64,000 bases of DNA from Oricola indica (GTDB lineage: Bacteria; Pseudomonadota; Alphaproteobacteria; Rhizobiales; Rhizobiaceae), in the NCBI RefSeq assembly GCF_019966595.1, contig NZ_JAINFJ010000005.1:338816-402815 (forward strand), in the 5' to 3' direction. The translations under genes were made by a program, and so were the position numbers. Below the pieces are notes generated by a model. It saw only the letters and a program-made list of their open reading frames with translations, was not told where the DNA came from and ran no database searches. Each line of letters opens with the position of its first letter. Position 1 is the stretch's first letter. Positions 34,429 to 44,825 of the stretch are shown in pieces.

Positions 34429-36207
34429 ATCCACCAGCCCGACATCGGAAATGCGCAGTTCCGGTATCACCACCAGCGCCAGCAGCGAGTGCTGCATATA
34501 GGCGTTGTTGAGGGTGCAGCCCATTTCGCGCATCGCGGCGCCGAGGATGTCGGTCTTGGCGGCGACGATCTCGGCGCGCTCGTTGGACATCAGGCCCGCG
34601 ATCGGCATTTCGACAAGCGCCAGTTCCTCGCCCTTCGAGATCATCACCACTCCGCCGCCGACTTCGCCGAGGCGATTGGCGGCGATCGCCATGTCCTCGC
34701 GATTGGTGCCGACGACGATCATGTGATGCGAGTCATGCGCCACGGTCGAGGCCATGGCGCAATCCTGCGTGTAGCCAAAACCCGAAACGAAGGCATTGGC
34801 GACCGTGCCGGTGGCGCGATGACGCTCGACAAGCGCGATCTGGCAGACATCGTTCGGGCGGTCCATCTGGACGATACCGTCCTCGACGGAAAGCCTTGCC
34901 TCCAGCGCCCGTGTCGGCGCCTGGTTCTCGATCACGCCGATCACGCGCACATCAACCTCGCCGGACGGCTTCGGCGCACGGATCAGGAAGTCATCCGCCG
35001 CGAGCGTCTTGCCGAGCTTCACCGTGCCCTTTGCCTCCGCCGGATAATCATAGGGCGGAATCTCGACGGTCAGCTTGCCGTCCTTGGCGAGCTGCGCGCC
35101 ACGCCCGTAGACCTCGTCTATCGACAGCTCGGCGAGGTTGGAGACGATCAGGAAATCAGCGCGCCGGCCAGGCGCGATCGATCCAAGTTCGCGCTCAAGC
35201 TTGAAATGCTGGGCAGTATTAACGGTCGCCATCTGGATGGCAGTGACCGGCGCGAGCCCTTGCGCGATGGCATGGCGCACGACGCGGTCCATATGCCCGT
35301 CCCGCACCAGCGTGCCGGAATGGCTGTCGTCGGTGCACAGGATGAAATTGCGCGGGTCGATCCCCTGTTCGGTGACCGCCTTGATCTGCTCGGCGACGTC
35401 GTACCAAGCGGAGCCGAGGCGCAGCATCGCCTTCATGCCCTGCCGCACCCGTGCGATGGCATCTTCAGCGCGCGTGCCTTCATGGTCGTCTTCCGGCCCG
35501 CCCGCGACATAGCCGTGGAATGGCAGGCCGAGGTCGGGCGACGCATAGTGCCCGCCGACGGTCTTGCCCGCCTTCACCGTCGCCTCGATGGCCCCGACCA
35601 TGGTCTGCTCGTTCGCGGCGACGCCCGGGAAGTTCATCACCTCGCCAAGGCCGATGATATTCGGCCACGCCATCGCCTCGCCGATCTCGTGCGGTCCCAG
35701 CGACGCGCCGGCATGCTCCAGACCCGGCGCGGAGGGCACGCAGGACGGCATCTGGACGAAGACATTGACCGGCATCGCTTCGGCCTCGTCATGCATCATC
35801 CTGACACCCGGCAGGCCCAGGACATTCGCGATCTCGTGCGGATCGACGAACATGGAGGTCGTACCGTGCGGCACGACGGCGCGCGTGAACTCCGTCACCG
35901 TCACCATGCCGCTTTCGATATGCATATGCGCGTCGCAAAGACCCGGAACGAGATAGCGGCCGCGCGCGTCGACCACCTTGGTGCCCTCGCCGATGCAGTG
36001 CGAGGCATCGGGCCCGCAATAGGCGAATCGTCCGTCGACAATGGCAAGATCGGTGGCCGGGATCACCTCGCCGGAATGGACATTAACCCATTTGCCGTTG
36101 CGCACGACAAGGTCGGCCATCTTGCGCCCCATCGCGACATTGACGAGGTCGCGGGCGCATTCGGTCCACGGCTTGGGCGGGGCGAAGATCGGTTTGGTCG
36201 AGGGCAT
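34393..36207 (-). CDS. ade: Adenine deaminase
   Basis: 604 aa amidohydrolase. Metal and active-site motifs: LCDAHMHIES, the following catalytic loop VPHGTTSMFVDPHEIANV, GHYASPDL, and CTDDSHSG with the active-site Asp. The C-terminal part is the adenine deaminase-specific domain (YTQDCAMASTVAHDSHHMIVVG). It converts adenine to hypoxanthine in purine salvage. Length agrees with the family. Fragments of its last 10 codons recur downstream. Confidence 0.93.
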   Translation of the reverse strand: MPSTKPIFAPPKPWTECARDLVNVAMGRKMADLVVRNGKWVNVHSGEVIPATDLAIVDGRFAYCGPDASHCIGEGTKVVDARGRYLVPGLCDAHMHIESGMVTVTEFTRAVVPHGTTSMFVDPHEIANVLGLPGVRMMHDEAEAMPVNVFVQMPSCVPSAPGLEHAGASLGPHEIGEAMAWPNIIGLGEVMNFPGVAANEQTMVGAIEATVKAGKTVGGHYASPDLGLPFHGYVAGGPEDDHEGTRAEDAIARVRQGMKAMLRLGSAWYDVAEQIKAVTEQGIDPRNFILCTDDSHSGTLVRDGHMDRVVRHAIAQGLAPVTAIQMATVNTAQHFKLERELGSIAPGRRADFLIVSNLAELSIDEVYGRGAQLAKDGKLTVEIPPYDYPAEAKGTVKLGKTLAADDFLIRAPKPSGEVDVRVIGVIENQAPTRALEARLSVEDGIVQMDRPNDVCQIALVERHRATGTVANAFVSGFGYTQDCAMASTVAHDSHHMIVVGTNREDMAIAANRLGEVGGGVVMISKGEELALVEMPIAGLMSNERAEIVAAKTDILGAAMREMGCTLNNAYMQHSLLALVVIPELRISDVGLVDVRTFEQVDVFV

Positions 36208-36360
36208 GGCTGTCTCCGGGCGAGCATGACGACATTGCCCATGAAATGGCCCAATTGCCAGCCCCGCGCAACGAATAGAAACGCCGGCACGATTCAGGGA
36301 ATTTTCACCGCCGTGAGATAGCTCTTCATCGATGAAGGAATCTGAGTTCGGTCAAGCCGA

Positions 36361-38724
36361 ATGAAAGCCATGTACGCGCCGAGCTGGACGATTTACCTGC
36401 ACAGTTGGTTCGACAGCCAACTTGAACCGACAGGTCACCCCCGAATAGACGGCCGAATCCGCGCGAGCCAGATCCAATCGGCGCTGCGATTCATGATCGG
36501 CAACATGCTCGTCAATATTATCAATGTGATCATTGTCGTGGCAGCGCTTTGGCGGAATACACATGATCCGGCTCTGCTTGTCTGGGGCGGACTGGTGACC
36601 GCATATGCCCTGCGCGTTCTCTGGAAGGTGCCGAAGATCCGCAGACACTGGCAGGCCGATTCGACCCGGAAGGGCACGATCGTTTCCGCGATCGCCAATT
36701 CGCTGTTTCTGGGAACCATCTGGGGGCTCATGCCTGCGATCTGGTTTCCAACGGCGGGACATGAGCAGGAACTCCTGATCGCGACGGTCATAACGGGGAT
36801 GATCGGAGCCGGCGCGTTCTCCCTCTCCAGTCTCCCGCTGGCTTCCTTCACGTATGTCGTCCCGATGGCAACGGGTGCGTATATCGGAGTATTCCGCACG
36901 GATATCGCGCATTTGTGGCCCGTTGCCTTCTTGCTGGGACTGTACTCGATAATCATCCTCTACACCGTTCACCGACTGGCGCAATTCTTCATCGAAAGAA
37001 CCGTCGCCGAGGAAGCGACCCGGGAACGCGGAGAAGTCATCGAGCTGCTGCTTCGCGAATTCCAGGAAAACGGATCAGACTGGCTATACGAACTGGACGA
37101 GAGCCTGAAAATCGTCAGTTGTTCGCCGCGCATGAGCGCGGTCACACGCATGTCGAAATCCAGGCTGCTGGAACTGAAGTTCACGGACCTCCTTTGTCCT
37201 GAGGATCGGGATGCCTTGCTGAAGCGGATCGAGGGGCAATCGGCATTTCATGACTTCGTCTGCCGGATCACGTTCGGCGACGTCGAGGCTTGGTGGTCCT
37301 TGACCGCCAGCCCCATCCTCGACAAGCGTGGACGGCTCAATGGATGGCGAGGCGTCGGCTCCGACATAACGGAGCGCAAGCTGGCCGAGGATCGCATTGT
37401 CCGCCTGGCACAGACCGATGCGCTGACCGGACTGTACAACCGTTCCCGCTTTCGCGAAGTGGCCGAAAGCGCACTCGCCGACGCGCAGGTCACCGGCCGG
37501 TCGCTCGCGATAGGCACGCTTGACCTCGACTACTTCAAGGAAGTCAACGACACGCTCGGCCATGCGGTCGGGGACGCACTGCTGAAGGTTCTGGCCGAAC
37601 GCCTGCTGGACCTTTCGGATAAAGAGCTGACGATTGGCAGAATCGGCGGCGATGAATTCGGCATCATTCTCCATGACGCCGGAGACAGTGACGCCGTCAA
37701 CACGCAGGTGAACGAGATCATCGCCGCGGTTTGCGAACCGATACATATTGACGGCAACGAGATCAGGGTCGGCGGCACGATCGGAATCGCCATGTCCGAC
37801 GACAAGGTCCAGGACGTCGGCGATCTGATCCGCAACTCTGACCTCGCGCTCTACTTCTGCAAGACGACGGGGCGCGGCAGGGCCTGCTTTTACAACCGCG
37901 ACATGTACAAAGACGCCGACCAGCAGCGCGTGTTGCGCGAAGACCTCCGAAAGGCCATCAGCGAAGAACAATTGCGCCTCGAATACCAGCCCGTTATCGA
38001 TGCCGCCGCAAACCGCGTCGTCGGGTTTGAAGCCTTGCTGCGCTGGGACCATCCCGAGATGGGCACGCTCGCCCCGGACCGTTTCATCGGCCTCGCGGAA
38101 ACGGCGGGCCTTATCGGGGCGATCGGGGAATGGACGCTGGATCGCGCCTGTCATGACGCCATGACCTGGCCTGAAGATATCCGTGTCGCGGTCAATATCT
38201 CCCCTGTTCAACTTGGCGAGAGCGACTTCGCTGCGTCGGTCAGGGCGGCCCTGGAGAAATCCGGGCTTCCCGCGAGCCGCCTGGAACTGGAAATGACCGA
38301 GACGGTGTTCATGCGCCGCGAAATGATGGCCGATCGCTTCATCGGGGAGATGAACCGGATGGGTGTCGCCGTCGCGCTCGACGATTTCGGCACCGGCTAT
38401 TGTTCGCTTTCCTACCTCACGCGTTTCTCGGTGCAGAAAATCAAGATCGACAGGTCCTTCGTGTCCGGCGACCTCGCCTTCAGGGAACGCAACGCCATCA
38501 TCTCCGCGGTCGTCGGCATGGCGCGCACACTTGACCTGAAAACAACGGTCGAAGGCGTCGAAACCGCGGCGGAACTTGCCTGGTTGACCGGGCTCGGCTG
38601 TCGGGAATTCCAGGGCTTCTACTTCGCCGCCCCCATGGATAAAGCGGACGTGGCCGGATTTATCGACAGGTACAATGCGCCCACGCCCCCGCTCTCCGGG
38701 AAGAGTGTCGCAAGCCGCTCCTGA
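36361..38724 (+). CDS. Membrane GGDEF-EAL protein with a PAS domain
   Basis: 787 aa. Five to six hydrophobic segments in residues 38-215 form a membrane sensor region, followed by a PAS-like domain (DWLYELDESLKIVSCSPRMS), a GGDEF domain with intact IGRIGGDEFGIIL, and an EAL domain with GFEALLRWDH, VAVNISPVQL and DDFGTGYCSLSYL. Both catalytic signatures are intact, so it could make or degrade cyclic di-GMP; which activity dominates cannot be read off. ATG 36370 is an alternative start. Confidence 0.9.
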   Translation: MKAMYAPSWTIYLHSWFDSQLEPTGHPRIDGRIRASQIQSALRFMIGNMLVNIINVIIVVAALWRNTHDPALLVWGGLVTAYALRVLWKVPKIRRHWQADSTRKGTIVSAIANSLFLGTIWGLMPAIWFPTAGHEQELLIATVITGMIGAGAFSLSSLPLASFTYVVPMATGAYIGVFRTDIAHLWPVAFLLGLYSIIILYTVHRLAQFFIERTVAEEATRERGEVIELLLREFQENGSDWLYELDESLKIVSCSPRMSAVTRMSKSRLLELKFTDLLCPEDRDALLKRIEGQSAFHDFVCRITFGDVEAWWSLTASPILDKRGRLNGWRGVGSDITERKLAEDRIVRLAQTDALTGLYNRSRFREVAESALADAQVTGRSLAIGTLDLDYFKEVNDTLGHAVGDALLKVLAERLLDLSDKELTIGRIGGDEFGIILHDAGDSDAVNTQVNEIIAAVCEPIHIDGNEIRVGGTIGIAMSDDKVQDVGDLIRNSDLALYFCKTTGRGRACFYNRDMYKDADQQRVLREDLRKAISEEQLRLEYQPVIDAAANRVVGFEALLRWDHPEMGTLAPDRFIGLAETAGLIGAIGEWTLDRACHDAMTWPEDIRVAVNISPVQLGESDFAASVRAALEKSGLPASRLELEMTETVFMRREMMADRFIGEMNRMGVAVALDDFGTGYCSLSYLTRFSVQKIKIDRSFVSGDLAFRERNAIISAVVGMARTLDLKTTVEGVETAAELAWLTGLGCREFQGFYFAAPMDKADVAGFIDRYNAPTPPLSGKSVASRS

Positions 38725-38810
38725 GCGCCTTCCAACGTTGTGTCACGAAAGCGGTGAGACCGCGAAATCCGCCCCTTGCGGGCAATGCCGACAATGCTTG
38801 GCGAAACTCC

Positions 38811-38843
38811 AAAAAGAAAAGGCCGCGGTTATCCCGCGGCCTT
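38811..38843 (-). terminator. Rho-independent terminator of the first chemoreceptor gene
   Basis: On the minus strand a 10-bp stem AAGGCCGCGG/CCGCGGCCTT with a 5-nt loop, followed by TTTTCTTTTT. Confidence 0.9.
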
Positions 38844-38888
38844 CATTGTTTGGTCTCCGGTCAGGATTGCCGGACGAAAGATCGGCGA

Positions 38889-40664
38889 TCAGAACTCTTC
38901 CCAGTCATCCTGCTTGACGGCGGCGTTACCCTGGGTCGCGAAGCTCTTGGCGACGCGCCTCTGCAATTCGGCAGGCTTCGCACCGGACACGGACGCGGGC
39001 CTTTTCGATGCCGCGGTATTCGCGCCGCTCAGCTTGAACTGGCGCAGCAGGTCCGCCAGCGACGTCGCTTCGCTGGCGAGGCTGTGGCTGGCGGCCGTGG
39101 ATTCCTCGACCATGGCCGCATTCTGTTGCGTGCCCTTGTCGACTTCGCCGATCGCCTGGTTGATCTCCTGCAGCGTGATGGACTGTTCCTTCACCGCCTC
39201 GACGATCGCCATCACATTGGCGTTGACGTCCTGGACCTCGACCACGATGGTCTCCAGCGCCTTGCCGGTTTCGCCGACCAGGTCGGAGCCGGTTTTCACC
39301 TGCTGCGCGGACGCGTCGATCAGGCCCTTGATCTCCTTTGCCGCGTTGGCGGAACGCTGCGCCAGCTCGCGCACTTCCTGCGCGACGACCGCGAAGCCCT
39401 TGCCGGCATCGCCTGCGCGCGCCGCCTCGACGCCCGCATTGAGTGCCAGCAGGTTGGTCTGGAAGGCAATCTCGTCGATCATGCCGATGATGTTGCCGAT
39501 CTTCTGCGAGGACTGCTCGATCGCTTCCATCGCTACGATGGCCTGCTTGACCACCGTGCCCGATTTCTCGGCGGAAGCCTTGGTGCGCGTGACCAGCGAG
39601 CCCGCCTCGTCGGCCCGTCCGGCGGATTCCTTCACGGAGGCGGTCACCTCCTCGACGGCGGCAGCTGTTTCCTCGACCGAGGCAGCCTGCTGCTCGGTGC
39701 GCCGGGAGAGGTCGTCGGCGGCGGAACGGATCTCGTCGGATGCGCCTTTGATCGTCGCCGCGTTCTCGCCGACATTGCGCATCGCTTCCTCGAGCCTCTC
39801 GATCGAGTGGTTGAAGTCGAGCCGCAACGAGTCGAGCGATGGGATGAAAGGCTCCCTGATGCGCTGTTCGAGGTCTCCCTCGGCGAGCCGCTGAAGGCCG
39901 GCGCCGATCTCGTTGACAGCCACGACGCGCCCGGTGACGTCGGTCGCGAACTTGACCACTTTGCTGACCCGGCCATTCTCGTCGAAGATCGGATTGTAGG
40001 ACGCGTTGATGTGAACCTCTTTTCCGCCCTTCCCTATCCGGCAGAACTCGGCGACCTGAGCTTTTCCCTCGTTGAGTTCACGCCAGAACTGAACGTATTC
40101 ACCGCTTCCCGCATACGCGGCATCGACGAACATTCTGTGATGTTTGCCGACGATCTCGTCATGCCGGTAGCCGAGTGCGTTGAGGAAGTTGTCATTCGCC
40201 GTGATGATCGTGCCATCCGGCTGGAACTCGATCGTCGCCTGCACTTTCCCGACGGCATCCAACAGCGCCCGATAATCGAGATTGGCCAGCCGTTCCGCGG
40301 CATCGGCCCATTCAACGACAAAGCCGTTGAGCTTGCCGGCCGATTCCAACGGCGTGACCGCAAGATCGAACGTTCGGCTCCCGATACGGATGTTGGCCTT
40401 GTGCGGTTTTTTCAGTTCCGCCAGCATCTTGCGTTGATGATCCGGGTTCTTGTGAAAGCTGTCGATGTTGCGGCCCACAAGCTTGTCGGCAGAAAAGCCC
40501 GGAAGCTCCTTGCGCAGATCATCCTCGGCTTCACTGAGAAGCGCTCGAAGCGCGGCGTTCATATAGGTGATGTTCAAGGATGCATCGGCGATCATTATGT
40601 TGGCGCCCACCATTTCGAGCGCTTCCAAGCGATGCTTTTCCTTACCGGTATCAAAGAGTTTCAT
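38889..40664 (-). CDS. Soluble PAS-domain methyl-accepting chemotaxis protein
   Basis: 591 aa with no membrane segment, so a cytoplasmic receptor. Order: an atypical PAS ([17 protein letters not shown]), a second PAS ([30 protein letters not shown]), a HAMP-like linker, and a full signalling domain with the hairpin tip [26 protein letters not shown]. The C-terminus ends KQDDWEEF, resembling the xWxxF tether that binds CheR/CheB. It is paralogous to the receptor at 41115, with which it shares the tail. Confidence 0.9.
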   Translation of the reverse strand: MKLFDTGKEKHRLEALEMVGANIMIADASLNITYMNAALRALLSEAEDDLRKELPGFSADKLVGRNIDSFHKNPDHQRKMLAELKKPHKANIRIGSRTFDLAVTPLESAGKLNGFVVEWADAAERLANLDYRALLDAVGKVQATIEFQPDGTIITANDNFLNALGYRHDEIVGKHHRMFVDAAYAGSGEYVQFWRELNEGKAQVAEFCRIGKGGKEVHINASYNPIFDENGRVSKVVKFATDVTGRVVAVNEIGAGLQRLAEGDLEQRIREPFIPSLDSLRLDFNHSIERLEEAMRNVGENAATIKGASDEIRSAADDLSRRTEQQAASVEETAAAVEEVTASVKESAGRADEAGSLVTRTKASAEKSGTVVKQAIVAMEAIEQSSQKIGNIIGMIDEIAFQTNLLALNAGVEAARAGDAGKGFAVVAQEVRELAQRSANAAKEIKGLIDASAQQVKTGSDLVGETGKALETIVVEVQDVNANVMAIVEAVKEQSITLQEINQAIGEVDKGTQQNAAMVEESTAASHSLASEATSLADLLRQFKLSGANTAASKRPASVSGAKPAELQRRVAKSFATQGNAAVKQDDWEEF

Positions 40665-41061
40665 ATGCTGGCTTCGCTCCCGTCGTCAGCTTCGAGTATC
40701 GCTCACGCACGAAAGACATGCGGGTCGAACTCAACCAAGATTTCATGTGGAAGGACATGCCGAGGTACCGGCCACCCGTGACGCGCGCATCATGCGAAAC
40801 GGACTCACCAGCTTCCGTCAGGGCACTACAATTTATTGCAGTCGATCATTAATGGACCGTGAAGAGCATTGCCGGTCGCGACAGGGACTATTGGAGAGTG
40901 GCGCTCACGGCAGGCTTAAAATCCAGAGCGGTTCGAGCCGGCGTCGGCGGGCTCGGGGACCAGCCTCTACTTCCTTGAGATATCAGTCCTTTCGGACGGC
41001 ATCATGCCGGAAAGATCGCATTCGCCAAAACAGATCCGGGGCGCCTCGCGCCCGCTGAAAC
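40665..41061. other. Intergenic region between the two chemoreceptor genes
   Basis: 397 bp. Both flanking genes are on the minus strand. It holds the promoter of the first receptor gene; no gene or clear repeat was found. Confidence 0.5.
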
Positions 41062-41085
41062 AAAAAAGGCCGGCTTGCGCCGGCC
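41062..41085 (-). terminator. Rho-independent terminator of the second chemoreceptor gene
   Basis: GGCCGGC/GCCGGCC stem with loop TTGC, followed on the minus strand by TTTTTT. Confidence 0.85.
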
Positions 41086-41114
41086 CGGTGAGACTTCGTG
41101 CCACATGCCGCCGA

Positions 41115-42899
41115 TCAGAACTCTTCCCAGTCATCCTGCTTGACGGCGGCGTTACCGTCGGTCGCGAAGCTCCTCGCAATGCGCGCCTGAAATTCGGCGG
41201 GCTTCGCGATGGCCGCGGACGCCGGTCTCTTCGGTGCCGCCGTCTTGGCTCCGCCCAGCTTGAACTGCGCCAGCAATTCGGCCAGCGACGCAGCCTCACC
41301 GGCAAGGCCATGAGTAGCCGCCGTGGATTCCTCGACCATGGCAGCGTTCTGCTGTGTGCCCTTGTCGATATCGACGACCGCCTGGTTGATCTCCTGCAGC
41401 GTGGTGCATTGTTCCTTCACCGACTCGATGATCGCGGCAACGTTGATATTGACCTCGTGCACTTCCCTGACAATGGTCTCGAGCGTCTTGCCGGTCTCGT
41501 TTACGAGGTCGGAGCCCGACTTCACCTGTTGCGCCGAGGTTTCGATCAGCATCTTGATTTCCTTGGCAGCATTCGCCGAACGCTGCGCCAATTCGCGAAC
41601 TTCCTGCGCCACGACGGCGAATCCCTTGCCCGCCTCACCCGCCCGCGCGGCCTCGACGCCGGCGTTCAACGCCAGCAGGTTGGTCTGGAAAGCGATCTCG
41701 TCGATCATGCCGATGATGTTTCCGATCTGGCGAGACGACGCTTCGATCGCCTCCATTGCAGCGATGGCTTCGCGTACAACCTCGCCCGATTTCTCGGCGG
41801 ACACCTTCGTCCGGTTCACCAGCACACCGGCCTCGTCCGCGCGGCCGGCGGACTCTTTCACCGATGCCGTGACTTCCTCAACAGCCGCAGCGGTTTCCTC
41901 GACAGAGGCGGCCTGCTGCTCGGTGCGCCGCGACAGGTCGTTGGACGCCGATCGGATTTCATCAGAGGCCGAGCGGATCGCCGAAGCATTTTCGCCGACG
42001 CGCTGCATCGATTGCTGCAACTTGTCCATCGAGTCGTTGAAATCGACCCGCAGGCGATCCAGCGATGAAATGAAGGCGCGCTCGATACGCTGTTCGAGAT
42101 CGCCATGTGCCAACGCCGACAGCGCTTCGCCCAGCGTCGCGACATCGGTCATGCGGTCGGTGAGTTCTGTCGCGATCTTCACGAATTTCATAGGTCGTCC
42201 GGCATGGTCGAGGATCGGGTTGTAGGACGCCAGTATCCACACCTCCCGTCCGCCCTTGCCAATACGCTTGAACTCATCGGCGATGAATTCGCCTCGTCTG
42301 AGGCAGTCCCAAAACGCTTCGTACTCGGCGCTCCGCGCATAGGCCGGATCGACGAACATGGAATGGTGCTTTCCCCTGATCTCGGAAAGGTCGAAGCCCA
42401 TGGCGCGGCAGAAGTTCTCGTTGGCCGTCAGGATGTTTCCCTTTAGATCGAACTCAATGACCGCCTGCGACCGCGATACGGCGTTGAGCTTACCGTCATC
42501 CTCGATCGCCTTCGTCTTGGCTTCGGTGATGTCGGTGGCAAGTTTCACAACCTTGCGCACCCGGCCCACCCCGTCCTTCACCGGATTGTAAGTCGCCTGG
42601 ATCCAGATTTCACGACCACCCTTGGCATAGCGAAGATATTCCCGGGATTCGAATTCACCGCGTCCGAGCCGCGCCCAGAATTCCCTGTAATCGTCGGATT
42701 TGGCGTAAGCGGGATCAACGAACATGCGGTGGTGATTGCCGACGATCTCCGTACGGTCATATCCCATGGCGGCACAGAAGTTGTCGTTCACGTCGAGGAT
42801 TGTCCCGGTCACGTCGAATTCGATGATGGCCAGAGAGTTGTCCAGAGCGGCGATAATGGCTGCGGCGTCGCTTCCCGACCGCTTCCTTTTCATGAACAT
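41115..42899 (-). CDS. Soluble double-PAS methyl-accepting chemotaxis protein
   Basis: 594 aa from ATG 42899; GTG-type starts further up (42935) lack a ribosome site. Two tandem PAS domains ([20 protein letters not shown] and [20 protein letters not shown], each with [16 protein letters not shown]) sit before a signalling domain nearly identical to that of 38889-40664, including the [14 protein letters not shown] tail. Probably a flavin- or haem-based energy/redox sensor; there is no membrane anchor. The two genes arose by duplication with exchange or divergence of the N-terminal sensor. Confidence 0.9.
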   Translation of the reverse strand: MFMKRKRSGSDAAAIIAALDNSLAIIEFDVTGTILDVNDNFCAAMGYDRTEIVGNHHRMFVDPAYAKSDDYREFWARLGRGEFESREYLRYAKGGREIWIQATYNPVKDGVGRVRKVVKLATDITEAKTKAIEDDGKLNAVSRSQAVIEFDLKGNILTANENFCRAMGFDLSEIRGKHHSMFVDPAYARSAEYEAFWDCLRRGEFIADEFKRIGKGGREVWILASYNPILDHAGRPMKFVKIATELTDRMTDVATLGEALSALAHGDLEQRIERAFISSLDRLRVDFNDSMDKLQQSMQRVGENASAIRSASDEIRSASNDLSRRTEQQAASVEETAAAVEEVTASVKESAGRADEAGVLVNRTKVSAEKSGEVVREAIAAMEAIEASSRQIGNIIGMIDEIAFQTNLLALNAGVEAARAGEAGKGFAVVAQEVRELAQRSANAAKEIKMLIETSAQQVKSGSDLVNETGKTLETIVREVHEVNINVAAIIESVKEQCTTLQEINQAVVDIDKGTQQNAAMVEESTAATHGLAGEAASLAELLAQFKLGGAKTAAPKRPASAAIAKPAEFQARIARSFATDGNAAVKQDDWEEF

Positions 42900-43408
42900 G
42901 AGAGTTTTTCCCGAAGATTGCCCCGCGCGCCCCACCGACGCTTGATCCGGTGCGAAATCAAAAGCATGCCGCTTGGGCCCGGTACGGCATCATGCCACGG
43001 CGCGAACGTGGTGCGTCGGCCCCGGTCCATTCAGGGTGAAACATCATGATGAAAAACCGATAAGATTGCGCCTAGTATTATTACTAGCGAATGTCGTACA
43101 ACATGCGGCGTTATTTCCGGATCGAGTTGTCTGGACGGAAAAGGCAGCTTACCGCGAAACATGAGCCGCGATGACGCGCCACGCAGCCAAGAAAAGACTG
43201 ACGAGAACTCAATATTCCAACACAAAATCATATATTTACAAAAAATACGGATTCGGGAAAAAATCCGGGGGAATTACACGTCTTTGGCACCTTCGCATCC
43301 AGGCCTACAGGGTAATAATGAGCCCCCATTTACTTCAAAAACATAGGGAATGCGCATAGTCGAAACCGCATATAAAAGCTTGTATATTTTGAAAGACCCG
43401 GAGCGCAC
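42900..43408. other. Intergenic region before the LuxR gene
   Basis: 509 bp. It holds promoters of the chemoreceptor (minus) and LuxR (plus) genes and a small palindrome at 43072. The stretch 43180-43380 is AT-rich. No gene is supported. Confidence 0.5.
43072..43087. promoter_or_regulatory. Palindrome upstream of luxR
   Basis: CTAGTATTATTACTAG, 6-bp arms with a 4-nt loop. It may be an operator for the LuxR protein; it lacks the usual lux-box form and is 320 nt upstream, so the link is weak. Confidence 0.3.
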
Positions 43409-44158
43409 ATGTCGCAGGTTAACTCGACTGTTTCCGGACCGTTCGATCTGTCGCATACGATAAAGAGTCTAGGTGAAGCCAAGTCCGGCTTCGATGTTTT
43501 CAAGCCGTTGAAAGCCACCGGCACTGCGTTCGGGCTGCCTCATTTTGCGGTTACCAGACAGCCCACCAATGAAGTCAACAAATTCGCGCAACGCGTTGTC
43601 ATCACGAACTGGGACGCGGAGCTTCTGGCCGGGATGATCGATGCGGGAACACTGGACCGCGCCCGGATCACGAGGCTTTTGCGTGAACGTGAACTGCCGA
43701 TCGATCTTCGTTTTTCCGACCATCTCGACGACGAGACGCCCGAAATCCGCGATGAGATGCGCCAGATGGTCGATTATGGCTACGACAGGATCGTCTATTT
43801 CCCGATACGCCTGCAATCGAATATAAAGGGCGCAGTTTCCTTCACCGGCATGCGCGAGCCGGTCCCGATCGAGGAAATGGCGCAGATGAGCTTCGTCGCC
43901 AAACACGCGCTCGTTCAACTCAACGAAGTGATGGAACACAGAACCGCCGACTGTCCGCTGACCGCGCGGGAGATCGAGATTTTCAACCTTGTCGCCGAAG
44001 GCCTTACCGCGGAGGAAATCGGCAGGAAACTGGGCATCACCAGCCACACGATCAGCTATCACACCACCAACGCGATCAACAAACTGGGCGTCAGGAACAA
44101 GACCCAAGCAATCGTGGTGGCCCTGCAGAATGGCTGGCTTCAGCGCAGTCTTGACTGA
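43409..44158 (+). CDS. LuxR family transcriptional regulator (solo)
   Basis: 249 aa, GGAG before ATG 43409. An N-terminal autoinducer-binding-like domain (about 20-165) precedes the LuxR helix-turn-helix: PLTAREIEIFNLVAEGLTA, EEIGRKLGITSHTISYHTTN and AINKLGVRNKTQAIV. The tryptophan/tyrosine/aspartate ligand-pocket pattern of true AHL receptors is not clearly conserved, so the ligand is unknown. No luxI is in the window. Confidence 0.88.
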   Translation: MSQVNSTVSGPFDLSHTIKSLGEAKSGFDVFKPLKATGTAFGLPHFAVTRQPTNEVNKFAQRVVITNWDAELLAGMIDAGTLDRARITRLLRERELPIDLRFSDHLDDETPEIRDEMRQMVDYGYDRIVYFPIRLQSNIKGAVSFTGMREPVPIEEMAQMSFVAKHALVQLNEVMEHRTADCPLTAREIEIFNLVAEGLTAEEIGRKLGITSHTISYHTTNAINKLGVRNKTQAIVVALQNGWLQRSLD

Positions 44159-44195
44159 TCCGGTCTCCTGGCCGCTGCCTGCGAGTTGCTGGCCT

Positions 44196-44309
44196 GTCTC
44201 CGCGACCGAACGCGCTGTCAAATTCCGTCTCGGGAACATCTTCCGGAAACTCAACGCCGAACAGCGCGGTCAAGCAGTCGCCATCGCCCGCAAACTCGGA
44301 CTTATAAGC
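44196..44309 (+). pseudogene. C-terminal fragment of a LuxR helix-turn-helix
   Basis: In a frame other than luxR, immediately after it, SATERAVKFRLGNIFRKLNA then EQRGQAVAIARKLGLIS matches the end of a LuxR-type DNA-binding domain (recognition helix and last helix). There is no start, so it is a relic of another luxR gene truncated at the island edge. Confidence 0.55.
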
Positions 44310-44340
44310 CTCCAGGCAAGTATCGACTCGTCCGGATTGA

Positions 44341-44397
44341 TGGTGCCCCCCTGCCGGACTCGAACCGGCACGGCCAAAGGCCGAGGGATTTTAAGTC
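44341..44397 (-). other. 3' fragment of tRNA-Leu, probable island attachment site
   Basis: Read on the minus strand it begins GACTTAAAATCCCTCGGC (anticodon arm of tRNA-Leu(UAA)), continues through the variable loop and a complete T arm (GCCGGTTCGAGTCCGGC) and ends with CACCA. The 5' half is missing: beyond 44397 the DNA is unrelated. The acceptor strand has one G too many, so it is decayed. This is the usual scar at one end of an element integrated in a tRNA gene. Confidence 0.75.
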
Positions 44398-44825
44398 AGC
44401 ACGATAACATGCTAAATAATTGATATATATAATACTTCTTGCTTATCCTTCTCTGCTGTGTACGATTCTGTGCAACACATTTCGCGCCTAAATCGCCCCA
44501 AATCCCGGCCAAACCGCCCGAAAGCAGAAAATCGCCTCCAAATCGGGCAGCGCCCGGCGGCGCTTGCGCCGCCACTGGTCCATTTGCCCTTCCAAAGCCA
44601 AGAGCGGGCCGCGCGGTCGGCGTCAAGGCCGAAGCCCGCGAAGCGGGGGCCGAAGGGCCGCCTTTACGCCGTCCGAAGGCCTGCATTAATCCCCGAAGGG
44701 CAATTGACCTTCACCTGGTGAAAACGAATGAGCCGCCGCCGCGGCGAATTTCTCAGTCGCTGTCCGACGCAGCACCCCGACAGCGGGGGGCAGGTTGTGC
44801 CTGATGCAATACACTAGCAAGACGG
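44398..44825. other. Left edge of the accessory island
   Basis: 428 bp with an AT-rich start (44398-44480) then GC-rich DNA with small hairpins (for example GGCGGCGC/GCGCCGCC around 44570). The open frames here look spurious. The minus-strand operon ends at 44826. Confidence 0.5.

Noticed and set aside
44341..44397. A complete tRNA gene at the left island edge
   Set aside because: Only the part from the anticodon arm to CCA is present and the acceptor has an extra G, so it was recorded as a fragment.
44439..44804. Plus-strand open frame of 121 codons at the island edge
   Set aside because: Composition is Pro/Arg/Ala-rich as expected of a GC-rich shadow; there is no ribosome site and no recognisable domain.
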